DNA of 64,000 bases from Neelides folsomi (Eukaryota > Arthropoda > Collembola > Neelipleona > Neelidae): the NCBI GenBank assembly GCA_034687125.1, contig JAQGBZ010000001.1, positions 248,001 to 312,000 on the forward strand, in the 5' to 3' direction. Shown in pieces: positions 10,972-23,977 of this stretch. Position numbers and translations under genes: made by a program. Positions within the stretch are counted from its first letter, which is position 1. The number at the start of each line of letters is the position of its first letter. Below the pieces are notes generated by a model. The model was not told the origin of the DNA. It was given only the letters and a program-made list of their open reading frames with translations, and made no database searches.

Positions 10972-12175
10972 CTGTGAGGACAAAAAAGAAAAATATAGTA
11001 AAACGGAATAAATTTTAAGTGAAATTTTGATAATTAATTTAATGTAAATAAAAAAACATTATTATTTATGTTTCTAATGGATTTTTAATTTTTTCTTTTA
11101 TAGTTAATCATGGTTAATTAATTAACCATTATGAAATTTTAAGTCCCTATCACATTACGCACTGCTCGACATTAAACCCTGTCGATTGATGTATTGAGTG
11201 GTCTGATCGGTTAAGGCGTTTGGGAGGAGATAGCTTCCAAAGAAAACGCAGACATACAAACATACATGTCAAACGCATACTCCTTTCGGTAAAACCTCAG
11301 TCGTAAAAAGTACATTGTAATTGTACGATATGTTTCTTAAATGCTATTAATATTAGGTAGTCTATGTTAACATTTGCTTTATGATTGACATAAAAGTTTA
11401 TTATCATCAAAAATTCTCGAAATTACTCATTTTCCTTGAGGTAAAAAATAGATAATACACAACAAAGGTTGTATGAAGCTAATGAAAGGACACGATTTAA
11501 AATCAATTGACAATAGATCATCGAATCGAATAAAAAACGCAGTATCATTAAGATAAAAACGGTTAATTCAGCGTTTAATTGGAAATGATTATTTGAGGAT
11601 GAGATGGGGAGCGAAAAGCTGAGGCAAAGTGAGAAGTGCGGGGTTCCTTCTGCCTAGTGACGTTTGGAAGGTGAAAGTTCTGGTTGGCCAAAGTTTAAAG
11701 TCCTCACTATTTTACCCTATTATTGACAAATACTTTAGTTCATTCGCAATTCCCTCGTTGCGTATTCTTTCATGCAATTGGCAATTTGATTAAACATTAA
11801 GCACTATAATATACTTTTATATCATTTACAAGAGTAGTATATGCTAGGTACAAAGGTTGAAACTTATAAACACAGTTTTCCTTCCTTGAACTACATTCAA
11901 CTTTTATCACTCTGCATACTATAGGACTTCATTATATCTTATCTTTATTCATTTTAATGCGTACAGATTACTCATTCATTGATTCTCCAATATTGGATTA
12001 CTCGTGAGGGAACTGTCGTAGATTGACATTATCTTCATTTTAACTCTTCCATTTACCTTGATCACATACAAAAATACCAAAGTTAAGCCTTAAGAATTTC
12101 AACCATTGTAAATACAAATTAAAACTTTATTCAGTGGGTTGAATTACTTTTAATTTTTCCAAAATAACACTCAAG
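10972..12175. other. intergenic DNA with a possible dispersed repeat
   Basis: Should contain the missing 5' exon(s) of the - strand gene at 10416 and the promoter of the + strand dehydrogenase gene. The one stretch that stands out is about 11160-11312. Its reverse complement contains a GTTTGTATGT-like run followed by CTATCTCCTCCCAAACGCC and TTAACCGATC, a layout I associate loosely with dispersed repeats of arthropod genomes. No tRNA fold or transposase is visible. Confidence 0.3.
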
Positions 12176-14810
12176 ATGTTTTTCCCTAAAGTTCTTCCTT
12201 GTCGAGTACAAAATTTACCATATCTTGCTCTTTGCAAGAGATATTCAGAAAGGTAAAAAATATACTTGAATATCTCAATTAAATAATTAGAAAAAATCAA
12301 ACAAATGTCAAAATAATGATTTTTATTTAGAACTGCAATTTCTGCCTTTTCGACTCAAGTTGCATTAAAAAGTCGTAAATCTCCACCTCCTGAAGATGGC
12401 CATAAACCGAGTAGCAGCAGCAGCAACAGAGGGATAAAAAAACCACAAGAGACCAATTCCTTTGCGATGAATATGTTTCGAGGAATTGCATTGACGGATC
12501 AAGTCTTCCCATACCCTGAAGCCATGACCAAGGAGCAAAAGCAAACGCTTCAAGAAATGATTGATCCCGTATATCGGTTCTTTGAGGAAGTCAACGATGC
12601 TGCGCTTAACGACAAATTGGAAAAAGTAGCTGATGATGCAATGAATGGATTAAAGGAAATGGGAGCATTTGGACTTCAAGTAAACATTTGAAATTTTATA
12701 ATACTTACTGGTTTAACATTTTCAATCACTTATCTTATTAAATATAAAATTATTCAGGTTCCAATTGAACTTAATGGACTTGGAATGTCAAATACTCAAT
12801 ATGCCAGATTGGTGGAAATTGTCGGATATTATGATATGGGAGTTGGAATTGCATTGGGAGCTCATCAATCAATTGGGTTTAAAGTGTGAACTTTTCACCA
12901 TTTAATACCAATAATATTTTTAATAGAATAATAATGTACTTTTTTAATTAGGGAATTTTGTTATATGGATCAGATGCTCAGAAAAAGAAATATTTACCAG
13001 ATTTAGCAACTGGGAAAAATATTGCGGCTTTTGCATTGACTGAACCAACAAGTGGGAGTGATGCTGGATCAATTCGCACAAGAGCTGAACTCTCCAAAGA
13101 CGGGAAACATTTTCTAATGAATGGTTCCAAATTGTGGATTTCTAATGGAGGAATTGCCGAAGTGTTTACCGTCTTTGCTCAAACCCCATATACAGACTCA
13201 CGAACTGGAATTACAAAAGACAAAGTGTCGGCATTCATCGTTGAAAGATCTTTCGGGGGAGTGACAAGTTCAAAGCCAGAGGAAAAGATGGGAATTAAAG
13301 CTTCAAACACAGCGGCTGTGTATTTTGACAATACGAAGATTCCCATTGAAAACCTATTGGGAGAAGTTGGGGATGGGTTTAAAGTAATTATATATTTATT
13401 TGTAATTTTGGTTCAAGTTCTAGGTTTTAGTTTTAGGTTTTAGTTCAAGATTAAATGATAATTTATTTATTTAACTTGTTGATTATATAATTCTCATAAA
13501 GGTCGCGATGAATATTTTGAATAATGGGAGATTTGGGATGGGAGCTGGACTTTCTGGAACAATGAGGTCTGCAATTAAAAAAGCTACTGATTTTGCTACC
13601 AATCGAACACAATTTGGAAGGAAAATTGATACTTTTGGAACCATTCAAGAAAAAATTGCAAGGATGGGAATGATTCATTATGTTTGTGAGAGCATGGCAT
13701 ATATGGTAGCTGGAAATATGGATCGTGGATTTACAGACTTTCAAATTGAAGCCGCTATTAGCAAGGTATGTCTTTTTCAATATAAAATTATAAAAAACAG
13801 CCAATTATTATACTAATACCTAATAAGTATGAATGAATCATGCCGAATTAAACTATTTAAAAAATATTACAATATTATTTAATAAGTTTAATTAAATTAA
13901 AGATATTCGCCTCTGAAGCTGCTTCCACTGTTGTCGATGAAGCTATTCAAATAATGGGTGGAATGGGATTTATGAAAGAAACTGGATTGGAGCGCGTGGC
14001 GAGGGATATGAGAATTTTTAGAATTTTTGAAGGAACGAATGAAATTCTTCGACTTTTTATTGCTCTTACTGGTATTGATTTAAAATTTTATCTTGGTTTT
14101 TTATTTATTGCGATAAAGGAAAACAAAGTGGGATTTTAAAATATTTATCATTACTTTTAATTAGGTATACAATATGCCGGTTCACATTTAAGAGAACTCC
14201 AACAAGCAATGAAGAATCCAGGAGCAAATCTTGGACTCATATTTGGGGAAGCAACCAAAAGGGCATTTAAAACTGTTGGATTTGATTCTACATCAAAAGC
14301 ATTAATTCCTCACGTTCATCCCATCTTGGCCAAAGAAGCGGGACTTGCCTCAGAGGTAAAAGCTACTATTATACAGATGTTAAATTTTAATTTTAATGCC
14401 TCATGAATTGAAAGCAATTTATATAAAGTAAAAAATTGCATGTTAATTTGTATTTTTAGTGTATTGCCGAAATGGGAAAAACTATTGAATCCACGTTGAT
14501 GAAACACGGGAAAGGAATCATCGAGGAACAATATATTCTGAACCGATTCGCAAATGCTACTATTGACACTTACAGCATGGCTTCTGTACTTTCAAGAGCA
14601 AGTTTATCAATTTCGAAGAACTTACCTTCTGCTACGCATGAAACTTTGATGGCTCGCGTATGGTGTTTTGAGGCATCACAGAGAGTGAAGAATAATTTGA
14701 GTCAGGTGAAGTCTACAGAGTACAATCAAAGTTTTAGAGATATGACCCAAATTGCCAAATCTCTTTGCGCCGAAAATGGAGTTGCCCATCCGAATCCTGT
14801 TGGATTTTAA
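12176..14810 (+). CDS. ACADVL: very-long-chain acyl-CoA dehydrogenase, mitochondrial
   Basis: Eight exons: 12176-12252, 12331-12679, 12758-12883, 12952-13383, 13502-13765, 13903-14071, 14165-14355 and 14460-14810. They sum to 1959 nt, giving 652 residues against 655 for the human protein. The N terminus ([13 protein letters not shown]...CKRYSER) is basic and hydrophobic, as in a mitochondrial presequence. The mature protein starts near [12 protein letters not shown]. Dehydrogenase landmarks follow: [10 protein letters not shown] and LWISNGG (FAD and acyl-CoA binding), RTQFG, and [10 protein letters not shown]. The catalytic base is Glu at about 459 in RIFEGTNEI, the position used by human VLCAD. 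The extra C-terminal domain of about 180 residues, which binds the inner membrane and separates VLCAD and ACAD9 from the shorter enzymes, is present and ends NPVGF. It performs the first dehydrogenation of long-chain acyl-CoA beta-oxidation and passes electrons to ETF. VLCAD fits better than ACAD9 along the whole length. Confidence 0.95.
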
Positions 14811-15362
14811 TTAAGATATCGTTTTTCGGTTATTAACTTCTTTGGCAAAATTTCTTATCGTTCTACGTCTCAAATTATTATGATTTATGTATAGGTATTC
14901 TTACTTTTTATATCAATGTCAAATAAATTAATCATTTTTAATAAAAACGTATATTTTATTGGTCGTAATGTCGTAAAGATTTGAATAATTTGTAATATTT
15001 AATGCAATTTAAAGATTTCCCATAAACGTATATCTACAATGGAATTCCTGTATAATTTTAGAATGAGAATCATAAATCGGTTAAATCAAGAATACAAATA
15101 ATGCCTTTAGCGTATAGACAATTTTAGCTATAATTTGTATTTTACTTGGAATTTATTTTCACAATAATTTAGAAATATTTTAAAGCCAATACTTAAACCA
15201 ATAATATTTAGTATATCGATTTATTATTTACAATGTAATGTATAAGGTTATATACATGTTAATGTTCACTTGAAATTTAGACTCGTCCTTAAAATTGGGG
15301 ATTTTCATATGAAGTTCTCAGAATTCATTTTAAAAGGAGATTTGGAGCGAAGGTCTTGTATT
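14811..15362. other. convergent intergenic DNA
   Basis: 3' UTRs of two convergent genes. AATAAA at 14922-14927 is the likely polyadenylation signal of the dehydrogenase gene. TTTATT near 15222 is AATAAA for the - strand ligase gene. Nothing else seen. Confidence 0.5.
14922..14927 (+). terminator. polyadenylation signal, ACADVL
   Basis: AATAAA about 110 bases after the stop codon; a second hexamer overlaps 14940-14946. Confidence 0.5.
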
Positions 15363-18300
15363 TTACGTTGTCGGGTTGGTCGTTTTTGGTCTTTCGTTTT
15401 TCCCTGGAACAGGTTGCCATCTTCGTGGCGCAGATCCTGCATTGTTACTACTTCCTGCTACTGTTGGATTTGCAGGTGCTACCGTCTTAGGTCTGAATGT
15501 TTGATTCCTCCCGTATAAGCTTGGTCTCACTAGATGATTATTATTGGAGGTGTTGTAACTGTTGTTTGAACTATGATTTTGAACATTGGTTGTATTGTTT
15601 GAACCAGTGTTATTTGATGGACGAATCGAAACGACGTTCGTTTTCATTGGCGGCTCTCTGCTTAATTGCGGTTGAGTGTAAACAATCGAAGGAGATTTGT
15701 TCTGAAGAATCCCGGCATTGTTGGGAACAACAACGAGGGGCTTATTATTGGTTGTTGGGTTAGGCTGGCCGTTGTTAAGTTTGAATGCAGTGTTCGGTCC
15801 GTTTAAGAATGTCCCAAGAGTTTCAAGTCGCTTGACATTGAGAATATTTGAAGAGTCCAAATTGTTCTGACTTCGGAGTTGATTTCCCATCGTAGGCGGT
15901 TTGGTGTATGGAACCACGCTATTGAGATTCACTACCGGGGGTTTGTTCTGATTATTTTCCAATTTATTTTGACTCTTCTGTTGAAGGACTCCTTGGGGCT
16001 TGCTGGATGAAATGACGCTGCTAAGATTCACAGTGGTGCTTCCTGGAGATTTCAACTGAATGGGGAACATTGGTGGATTGGCAGGTGGAGAAGTTTTGAG
16101 TTCTTTGATCCTGAGACGAGACACGAGATCCATGAAAGCCATCCCATTTGTGACAGTCCCTTGAGTTACTGGAGTTGGCAAAGGAGTCTTAGCCGGAGTC
16201 ATTACATTCATCTGGGCAGGGACGACGGACAACGATGCTTTAGTATTTTTTAAACTTGTGCTTTGATATTTTGATAAAATACTAATATAAAAATTTGATT
16301 AATTAAATAATGTTAATTTTTATTGAGTACTTAATTTTAATTAGTGTGGGTAAATCTATGCAGTTAATTTGTTAACTAAATTAACTGTCAGTTTACTACC
16401 CATAATTACATTAACGACTATTGAACAATCATGGAAAATTAAGTTATGATGAGTTTATGAGTGAAAACGCACCTTGGCCAATCAACATCTCTTTGAACTT
16501 TTTTTCCTTGTATCATTAGATCAGACATTCCCGTGAAAGCCTGATGACCCACATTGAGGTTCTGTCGGAAGACCATCTCAAAAAGTCCAGTATCCGCGTT
16601 CCGGTTCTCCTTCCTATCCAGCACAACTAGGGCACACGAGAAACGCATAGGTAATTGATTGCTCAGGAAAAGGAAAGTAGAACAAACATAATGGAGATAA
16701 ATACCTTTAATCGTATCTTCCAGACATTGACCGCACATGCGAGCCGTTACACTCGTTGTGCCTGCCATACAAGGACAAGAGTTGATTTCGATCAGCCAGG
16801 GTTTACAATCCTCAGAGAGCATGAAATCAGCCCCGTAGAGCTCAAAGCAGTTTTTCCGAACATCAGAAGACTCCTGAGAGGCGAGAAGGACGCCGATGAT
16901 GGCCTCTTTCATTTTGGGGTAAATGAGCGAAGCCCAAAGTTCCATTTTCCCAATGGTTCTAAATAACATTAATGTAATTAAAATTTATAGAAGCACCAAA
17001 TGATAGAGAAAGTAATATTGGTGAGCAAAGTTCATTATACTAAATAACACGATGGTAAATTGTGTGTTTGAGCAAACATCAATAATTTGTAGATACAGAT
17101 ACACAGAGGAAACGTTAATAAAGAATATATCTAGAATATGAAACGAATTGACATACTTGAGATAGGCTTGGAAAGTGTAGCAGTCCCACATGTTCTCATC
17201 GGGTAATGCGGAATCTCTGAGTTCCGAGTTTTGATATCTCACCTGCACGGCGTTGTTACACAAATGAATGCTTTCGTGGAAGTCATCAAGGGTGAACGGC
17301 TTTGAACAGAACCTCACATAGCTTTCCCTATTTATAAACATAATCATAACATAATTATGTATATTAGTGTATTCAGATTTAATAATATTTATAGGAAAAC
17401 TTGCAAATATAGGAAAAAGACGTATTCAAGATAAAGCCATAATTTAATATTGATTTGGTTTGCGAAAAGGGAAGGAATAATAAAAGTTTTATTAACAAAA
17501 TACATTACTTGTAAAACCAGACTGTTAATGGAGACCAATCTGTGACAATGAACCATTGGCGGATATCAAATTTCGTCTTGTAAATGAGCATTGGCTTCTC
17601 GATGTATTTTTGCACCACCCAATTTGCTTCCCTGTAATTTGATTGTGCGAGGAGTTCGAGAATCCGTTCAATGTCGTTCATAATGATAATTCCCTTCCCT
17701 CTGGATCTCGCCCCAGGTTTGCAAATCCAAACATTGTTCATTCCATCAACATGCATCTGTGGCCAGTAAACGGCGACTCTTTGAAGGGTCTTCTTTGCAA
17801 TGTCATACCGACTCTGGAATTGTGTGTGTAATTCATATTGGTAATAATGAAATAAATTAAACTACAATATTGTATTTACAGATATTTAATTTTCTTTGTA
17901 AATTATTTAGGAATATCTCTTCCGAATTAATACATCGTTTAATATTTAATATTTAAAATTAAATATGTTAATATGTATAAATTTTAATCAGATGACTAGA
18001 ACTGGCTAGAAAAAATTTGCAACTGATTATAATATGAATTTTGTTTTTTTGGTGATTTTCACTTACTTTTCCAGTGTCTGTGGCGTCTCTTGGAAAAAGT
18101 TTCCCACGTCTGAACACAACGGCTTGATATTGAGAGAGAAAAACTTCCCAATGATTGTTCATAAATGTTGGCCCAATGAGCCAATCAATGTCTTCGTGTT
18201 TTCTCGTTCGCACATAATTGCTCACCTTTAGAATGGAAAATTACATTTTGATTATAAAATTATAATTATAAATTGATGCTATTTGTTTCCTGAAATTTTA

Positions 18301-20372
18301 ATGTCGGCTCAATTTCATTACTACTATCCATTACATTTTAAATATGTAGTAGTACTATTTAAAATTATGTTATTGCTTCAGAATTTCAGATCATTATACT
18401 CATATTTTGCGAATCAATATACCTACTATAATATGCAAGAATGTATGTTGAAAATGGATATATTATGAAAATAACACCTGTCTGACAGCAAAGTCCACAC
18501 AAAGAGAATTGATGTTACTTCCTGGATTCATAATCCCTGATTCACCCTCTTTTTCATAGGCGTAAACGATCCACTTAAGCAGCCCCAAACAGGCACAAAG
18601 TCGATAGTCGTCCACAAATGCATTCTTTTCTTCTTCCAAGCAGAGGCGATAACAGCGGGGGAAGAGAATATCCGAAACTCCGGTTTCGCTAAACCAGTGC
18701 ATGTTCTGAAGACACGCCGTGATTCCAACCTATTTCCATTCGCAATAAATCCAATTGAATGAGGAAACATCAACAATTTCTCACCTATTTCTTAATAAAT
18801 ATCATAAATATGGAGTGTATTTACATAAATACTATTCAACTATTCTTCTTTGTATAACACAATTTAGATTCATATTTTACATTATGTAGTACAATTTCAC
18901 ATTTATGTAATATTATATTTATATGTAAATTTTATATTCTTGTGACTTTTATTGTAGGAGTGTTTGAGACACTTTGATAAAATGTTCTGAATATATTATG
19001 AGACCTTTGTTGTGAAATAAGCTCTGGGATAACGATTGATCATTTGTTCTCGATGGAGCATTCGCCAGTCGATGTTGTCTCTCCGGATGACCCAGATGAA
19101 ATCAGGAGGATATTCTCGCAAAACTCGGTTCGCCCACGCTTGGTCCGACTCCTCGTCGCTCCCTTTCGTTTCTAATTCTTCAATTTAGACAAAAAAGAAA
19201 AAGAAAAGAAAAATGCAAACAAAGAAATACAAAGCGTTTAAAACATAATGCAAAAGTAATTAAAATTTAAATTGCTAATAAAATTACACAATAAGCATTA
19301 AGCATAAAAGCTATAAAAAAACGTTTATTTCATATAACGTGTGTCTAAAACTAGCTAAAATTTGAGCCCACATAGCCCATATTTTAATAAAAAGAAAATA
19401 GCCTAGCCGTTTCTGTCGTTTGACTTTAACGATGTTGTTTTACATTAAGGTGTGTTTACCTTTTAAAGCATTCATTGTGGTTGAGAATCTTTGAGTTATT
19501 CCCAAGTTTGGATTCTTCTCCATCCAACCTCGTTTCTTCAAGGCGTTTCTAATGGCTGGGTAAAGCCCAACAACACAAAAGATCTTCCTTTCCTATTCAT
19601 TAAATTGTCATCATAACGGATGTCTTTGCAAGGAATTTGCTTACGGTAAGTTAGTATTTATAAGATTAAGTTTAAACTTTAACTTCTGACCATTTAATCC
19701 ACACGTACAGTATAAACGTTTAATGTTTAATAAGGTATAATTAAAGTTCAATTAACTCACTCTGACAGCTCTTTCGAGATTTGCTCTGAAAGAATGATTC
19801 TTTTGGAAAGGACCTCGTGAAGTCGCTGTGAGGGAACGGCTTCCGTAGTTCAATATAGGAACTTGTCTCGGATATCCATTTCTATTCTCCATGAAATTAT
19901 AATTATATGGAGCCGTCCGAGTTCTCTGAGGCTCCGTTTGACTTTGAGGAGAAACAAAAGCAGGCAGTGGGAGTTGAGCCGGAACTGGTGGACCCGCAGC
20001 TAAAATAGTATAATTGTAATTAAGTACGAGTACTTGTATTTACAAATAACAATTAATTAATAATTTAATTATGATTTGGGTAATGTTTTATATTTTAATA
20101 TTTATAAATATTAATTATAATATACTTGGACTGGTGGAAGGCGATGACCCTTTGATGTAATTGTTGTTCGTATTGTTGTTGGCATTGTTGGTTTTTGTCA
20201 TTTGAGTTGAGGATAATTCAGGGATGGCTTCTGCAAGGGTCATCTTCGGTTTCTCAAATATGCTCACTTTATTATCCGGAGCAACATTCTCGGTCTTCGC
20301 ATTAGCCGAGAGTGGTGAGACTCGTAGAGGCGAATTCATCGGTGTCGTGTTCGGCGTCGAGACCTGCTCCAT
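15363..20372 (-). CDS. TTLL3: tubulin glycylase, TTLL3/TTLL8 type
   Basis: Eleven exons in transcript order: 20372-20126, 19999-19761, 19592-19460, 19177-19005, 18729-18478, 18225-18067, 17813-17509, 17327-17157, 16958-16705, 16626-16473 and 16281-15363. They sum to 3006 nt, giving 1001 residues. Residues 1-162 are low-complexity (Asn, Pro, Ser, Thr). The conserved part starts at about 163 with ERKIFCVVGLYPAIRNALKK and RGWMEK, typical of TTLL3/8. PDFIWVIRRD and LFPRCYRL follow. The ATP-grasp core has WICKPGARSRGKGI (about 430), WVVQKYIEKP, KFDIRQWF, and ELYGADFMLSEDCKPWLIEIN (Mg/ATP-binding end, about 600). The last exon encodes about 300 residues rich in Asn, Pro, Thr and Ser without recognisable domain. 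By family it adds glycine to glutamate side chains of tubulin in cilia and flagella; whether this copy initiates or elongates chains cannot be read from sequence. Confidence 0.92.
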
Positions 20373-21574
20373 CCTTCCTCGGACTTATTGCTTTCCCCAA
20401 TTTTTGGACGGATTTATGATTGATTTTCTTTTTATTTTCTAAGCTCCACTAAACTTCATTTTCATTCTCAGGAAACCCCTTTTTAACCTTTAACGTTCCC
20501 CTAGTTTTTATCAAATTACATTTTCAATTTCTTAACCATTTGTAATTCTCATGTATTAAATGTTTAAACTATCTATAAACTCACTTTATAAGTATGCATG
20601 TAATTAAGCAAACGCAACGCAAATTAAGACATTTAACAAAGCATAAATATACGAGACTTATTTACGATATAACTTAGATTTCGTTTTTGTGGTTAAACTT
20701 TTTATTATGTGTATAATAAACCTAATTTTAATAAACCTATGCTGTAAGGCTATAACTATTGAATAGATTACATTTATGTTATAATACTGATAGGCAGTTA
20801 GGAACTACTGTAAAAGCATTATGGAATTTGAGAAAGATTCTGAATTTACGACCATGGATGGTCCAACTTAAAGGATCATGCAGGCTTAACATAAATCTCT
20901 GGTATTCATCCTGTCTCACGTAAAGTCCGTTGTTGTGCAGCTTATGACTTGGTTGTGCAGGGTATTATGTAATAATAGGAAGCACCCATTGGTTCCCAAC
21001 CACCAGTTCCCAAATAGTAAATGCATTCATTCTTGACATTCCAAAGCGAGGTGTTGGTTCTCCCCTCCTCCCTCTGCTTCTACCCACAAACCATTTGGGG
21101 CTTCGGCTCGTTTTGGTCATATAAAGCTATGATAGTTTACAAAGAGAGGATCTTTGGTTAAATACCCATTTAGAATACAAAGGCCTAACTTGGGCTTAAC
21201 AATAGAGAGTTGCAGAGGAACTGTTATTTTACTCATTTTGCTCATGCTGTCAGGTATCATTTTTACAGTTCCGCTGCTTTCTCGACTGTGCCGAGTTCAG
21301 TAACACAGATTACACACATTTATTAGTGTTCTCAAGTATTATTACTCATTAGTCGTTTCTCTTTTCCTCTCGTGCCGAGTTCCAAGACGAGTTTTTGAAA
21401 GAAATCTATCGATTTAACTTTCATCGCAATTTCTCTTAATATTCAGGTGTGGAATCATTCCACTCGTGAGTTCTCCGTCTCCTCTAGCCCAGTCAATTAT
21501 TGATTTCCTGTATTGGATCCGATTCTTATAATCAGTTTAGTGTTGTTCAATTTCTCAATTATCAAGAATCAATA
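20373..21574. other. divergent intergenic promoter region
   Basis: Lies between the 5' ends of the - strand ligase gene and the + strand GFRP gene, so it should carry both promoters. The block about 21040-21540 is less AT-rich and may include the GFRP 5' UTR. No further gene seen. Confidence 0.4.
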
Positions 21575-22076
21575 ATGCCATACAGTGTTGTTATTTGGAG
21601 GTAATAAACATAAATCATTTTTTCAAATTATCTCTTATAATTTCATTGTATGGGTGGTATACAATATAATAATAATAAATTGTATTTTTTACAACTATTT
21701 ATATTTATTTTGATTAACACTTGAGTTGTTTAAATATTGGCTTAAATAATCCAATAAAAAACTTGTTTATTTTAGGCGCGGGACGAATGTTGTGGACATT
21801 GCTGGATTGAAATCAGATGATTTGTCTTATTTGGAAAAGATTCCTTGTCTTGCTACAAGATACGAAATTGACTCGGAGGGATTCATCCGATTTGGCCCTT
21901 GCCAAAGTAATAAGCACAGCACAGTGAAACCAGCCATCGTCCTCACTGGCCTTGAAGTTTTGGGATTTAAAGTTGTGACGACCACTGCCACTTCAATTTC
22001 TACGAATAAATTCGGAGGAATTGAATATTCTTGGACTCTCAGACGAGAATTCGCTGAGCCAGAACCACGAGACTGA
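21575..22076 (+). CDS. GCHFR: GTP cyclohydrolase I feedback regulatory protein
   Basis: Two exons, 21575-21600 and 21776-22076, total 327 nt and 108 residues. The start MPY matches the usual family N terminus, and the first exon is very short (MPYSVVIW plus two bases). The second half, PAIVLTGLEVLGFKVVTTT followed by EYSWTLRRE, aligns with the conserved C-terminal part of GFRP. The human protein has 84 residues; here about 10 extra residues follow the usual end (EFAEPEPRD) and the middle is longer. By family GFRP forms a pentamer that docks on GTP cyclohydrolase I and mediates feedback inhibition by tetrahydrobiopterin and activation by phenylalanine. The gene lies 232 bases upstream of ANKRD39 on the same strand; nothing suggests a functional link. 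Confidence 0.82.
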
Positions 22077-22308
22077 ACCAGTGAACCGAAATCCTAGTTT
22101 ACTTCCTATTTGATTAAAATTATTAAACTATCTTATAACTCCTAGTTCATAAGTTGTAATATAGGTAACTTACATTTTTATAGAAACTTTTGGAAAGTGA
22201 TCTTCCTCGTTTACCATTAGATTTAATATAATATAATTTAATACAAATATAATAGGTATTTTCCTTATATTAATATTGTACTCAAGATCGATTTCACAAG
22301 GATAGAAA

Positions 22309-22983
22309 ATGGAAGAGAAGATTCATCAATGTAATGGGAATTCAAGTTGTTGTAAATCGACACCAAATCCCAGTGTTGTTGAAACTCTCGATGAAATGGA
22401 ATGGCAAAGAGGAATTTGGCAAGCAAGTATTGATAATGATACAGATCGAATCTCAGAACTAATTCTTAGACGAGACATTCCAGTAGACTTAACCGATTCG
22501 TTTGGGTATGTCAAAATAATATCTTTGACTATAAAATATTACTTGGGTATATTCGCTATACTTTGCATATTTCTATTTCATTGATCTAATTTAATCATTT
22601 CCAAAATATTAGATATACCGGACTTCACTATGCCGCTCGTAATGGGAAATTAGCAGCAGTCAAATGTTTGTTGGAACACGGAGCGAACATCAATGCAAAG
22701 ACAAAAAATAACGGGGCAACTCCCCTTCACAGGTGGATAATTAAAATAGTTTTTTTCTTGATTACTTTTTATTTTTTAAAAGATGTATTTTGTGACATTT
22801 TTCCTGTTTACTTTTAGAGCCGTTACGGCTAATAAGCCAGAAGTTGTGACCTTTTTAATGAAAATGGGAGCAGATATGAATGCTAAAGATAACGATGGCC
22901 TTTCTGCTGAAGATAGAGCTTTAAAAGAAGGGAACACAAGTATGCTACAAATTCTTATCAATTCCAGCAACAAAGGAAATTGA
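22309..22983 (+). CDS. ANKRD39: ankyrin repeat protein ANKRD39
   Basis: Three exons, 22309-22505, 22613-22732 and 22818-22983, total 483 nt and 160 residues (human 183). The N terminus has paired cysteines (CNGNSSCC) followed by QTL-like ETLDEMEWQRGIWQA, which is the family signature. Ankyrin repeats follow: one at about 66 (GYTGLHYAARNGKLAAVK), one at about 98 (GATPLHRAVTANKPEVV) and a last, partly degenerate one with DNDGLSAEDRALKEG. The molecular role of ANKRD39 is poorly known. The last repeat and tail are shorter than in the human protein. Identification rests on the N-terminal block plus repeat layout. Confidence 0.85.
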
Positions 22984-23641
22984 AATAATTTAATTACCGT
23001 CCAAAAATCGATAAATTATAACACAATTTTTATAATTAGCACAGATATTTTATCTAATTTTAAACGTAATACCAAATAATGTTTAACGCACGATAAAATG
23101 ATGATTCTCACCCAGTTTATGTTTAGTCGATTTTGTTTGTATGATCTACTTGTTTATGGTATACGTTTAAATTATAGATGAAATTAATTGATATTATAAA
23201 TTAATTCTAGAATACTTTTAATCTTTTAGATTCTTATATACAAACAATAATCTTATTACAAACCGAGTAATCCTACTAATTACGAAACTTTAATTTTAAG
23301 GTCAAGATACGTATAGTATGATTGTTAAAGAAATTACCAAAAAACCAAAATGAAGACTAAATATTAATACTTATATAAAACTAATAGGTTATGCCAAGCT
23401 TTAGGATTTCTTAAACTTTAATTACAATTATACGGTTAATAGTGTTCACAATAAAGCATTACTTATATTTCTACTTTAAACAATTCAAGTCATTAATACC
23501 TCCACTTGCATCATGGCTCCATACTACAACGGATATTGTCATGTATAAAATGAAGAATAAAGGCAATTGATAAAAAATAGCATTTTGATATGCATTTGTC
23601 AATAATAAAATTTTATTCTCATTTTAAAATAAATTGGCATT
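22984..23641. other. convergent intergenic DNA
   Basis: AT-rich 3' UTR space between ANKRD39 (+) and SMCO4 (-). A likely polyadenylation signal for the - strand gene is TTTATT near 23610 (AATAAA on that strand). No gene seen. Confidence 0.45.
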
Positions 23642-23818
23642 TTAAAACGCCTTTTGCTTTCCAACCGCCATGTACACAATGGCAATAATGACGGTAGCGA
23701 TCACAATTGCAGACGGAACGACAACCTTCATGATATTGTCTTTGTTTTCCCTGAAAGACTTTTTCCTTTCCTTCCTCTGGGACGCTGTCTCCTTCACTTT
23801 GCCTTTGAGTTGTCTCAT
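23642..23818 (-). CDS. SMCO4: SMCO4-like single-pass membrane protein
   Basis: A 58-residue protein (human 59) encoded in one exon. It starts MRQLKGKVKETASQRKERKK, a very conserved Lys-rich N terminus, then has one hydrophobic segment at about 31-53 (VVVPSAIVIATVIIAIVYMA) and a short tail ending KQKAF. The basic part before the membrane segment and the short tail suggest a single-pass topology with the Lys-rich part in the cytosol. Function is essentially unknown. The exon begins at 23830 after a TTCCAG acceptor, and a non-coding leader exon ends at 23977 (CAG before GTATGG), so the ORF sits wholly in exon 2. Confidence 0.85.
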   Translation of the reverse strand: MRQLKGKVKETASQRKERKKSFRENKDNIMKVVVPSAIVIATVIIAIVYMAVGKQKAF

Positions 23819-23977
23819 TTTGGAATCCCCTGGAATAAACAAAATAACATCATTGCATTATTGCATAACTTCATAAAATCTTATGTAAAAAGTTAAACCA
23901 AATATAAATTAATACATGATTTGATTACTTAATGATATTTAAAGAGAAATTGATTAAATTAAATAATGAACCATACC

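Noticed and set aside
11200-11222. A-box-like string GGTCTGATCGGTTAAGGCG
   Set aside because: It resembles a tRNA D arm on the + strand, but no B box or acceptor stem follows at the right distance; reading it as part of a dispersed repeat on the other strand fits better.
8720-11670. Shared 12-mers, ACGTCACTAGGC (8727 and about 11655, inverted) and ACGACTGAGGTT (about 10174 and 11300, inverted)
   Set aside because: Hundreds of 12-mer matches are expected by chance in 64 kb on both strands, and similarity does not extend beyond the 12 bases.
19405-19440. Partial resemblance to the terminal repeat of the nibrin-intron element (TAGCCGTTTCT)
   Set aside because: Only about 11 bases match well, no opposite arm and no TA flanks are found nearby.
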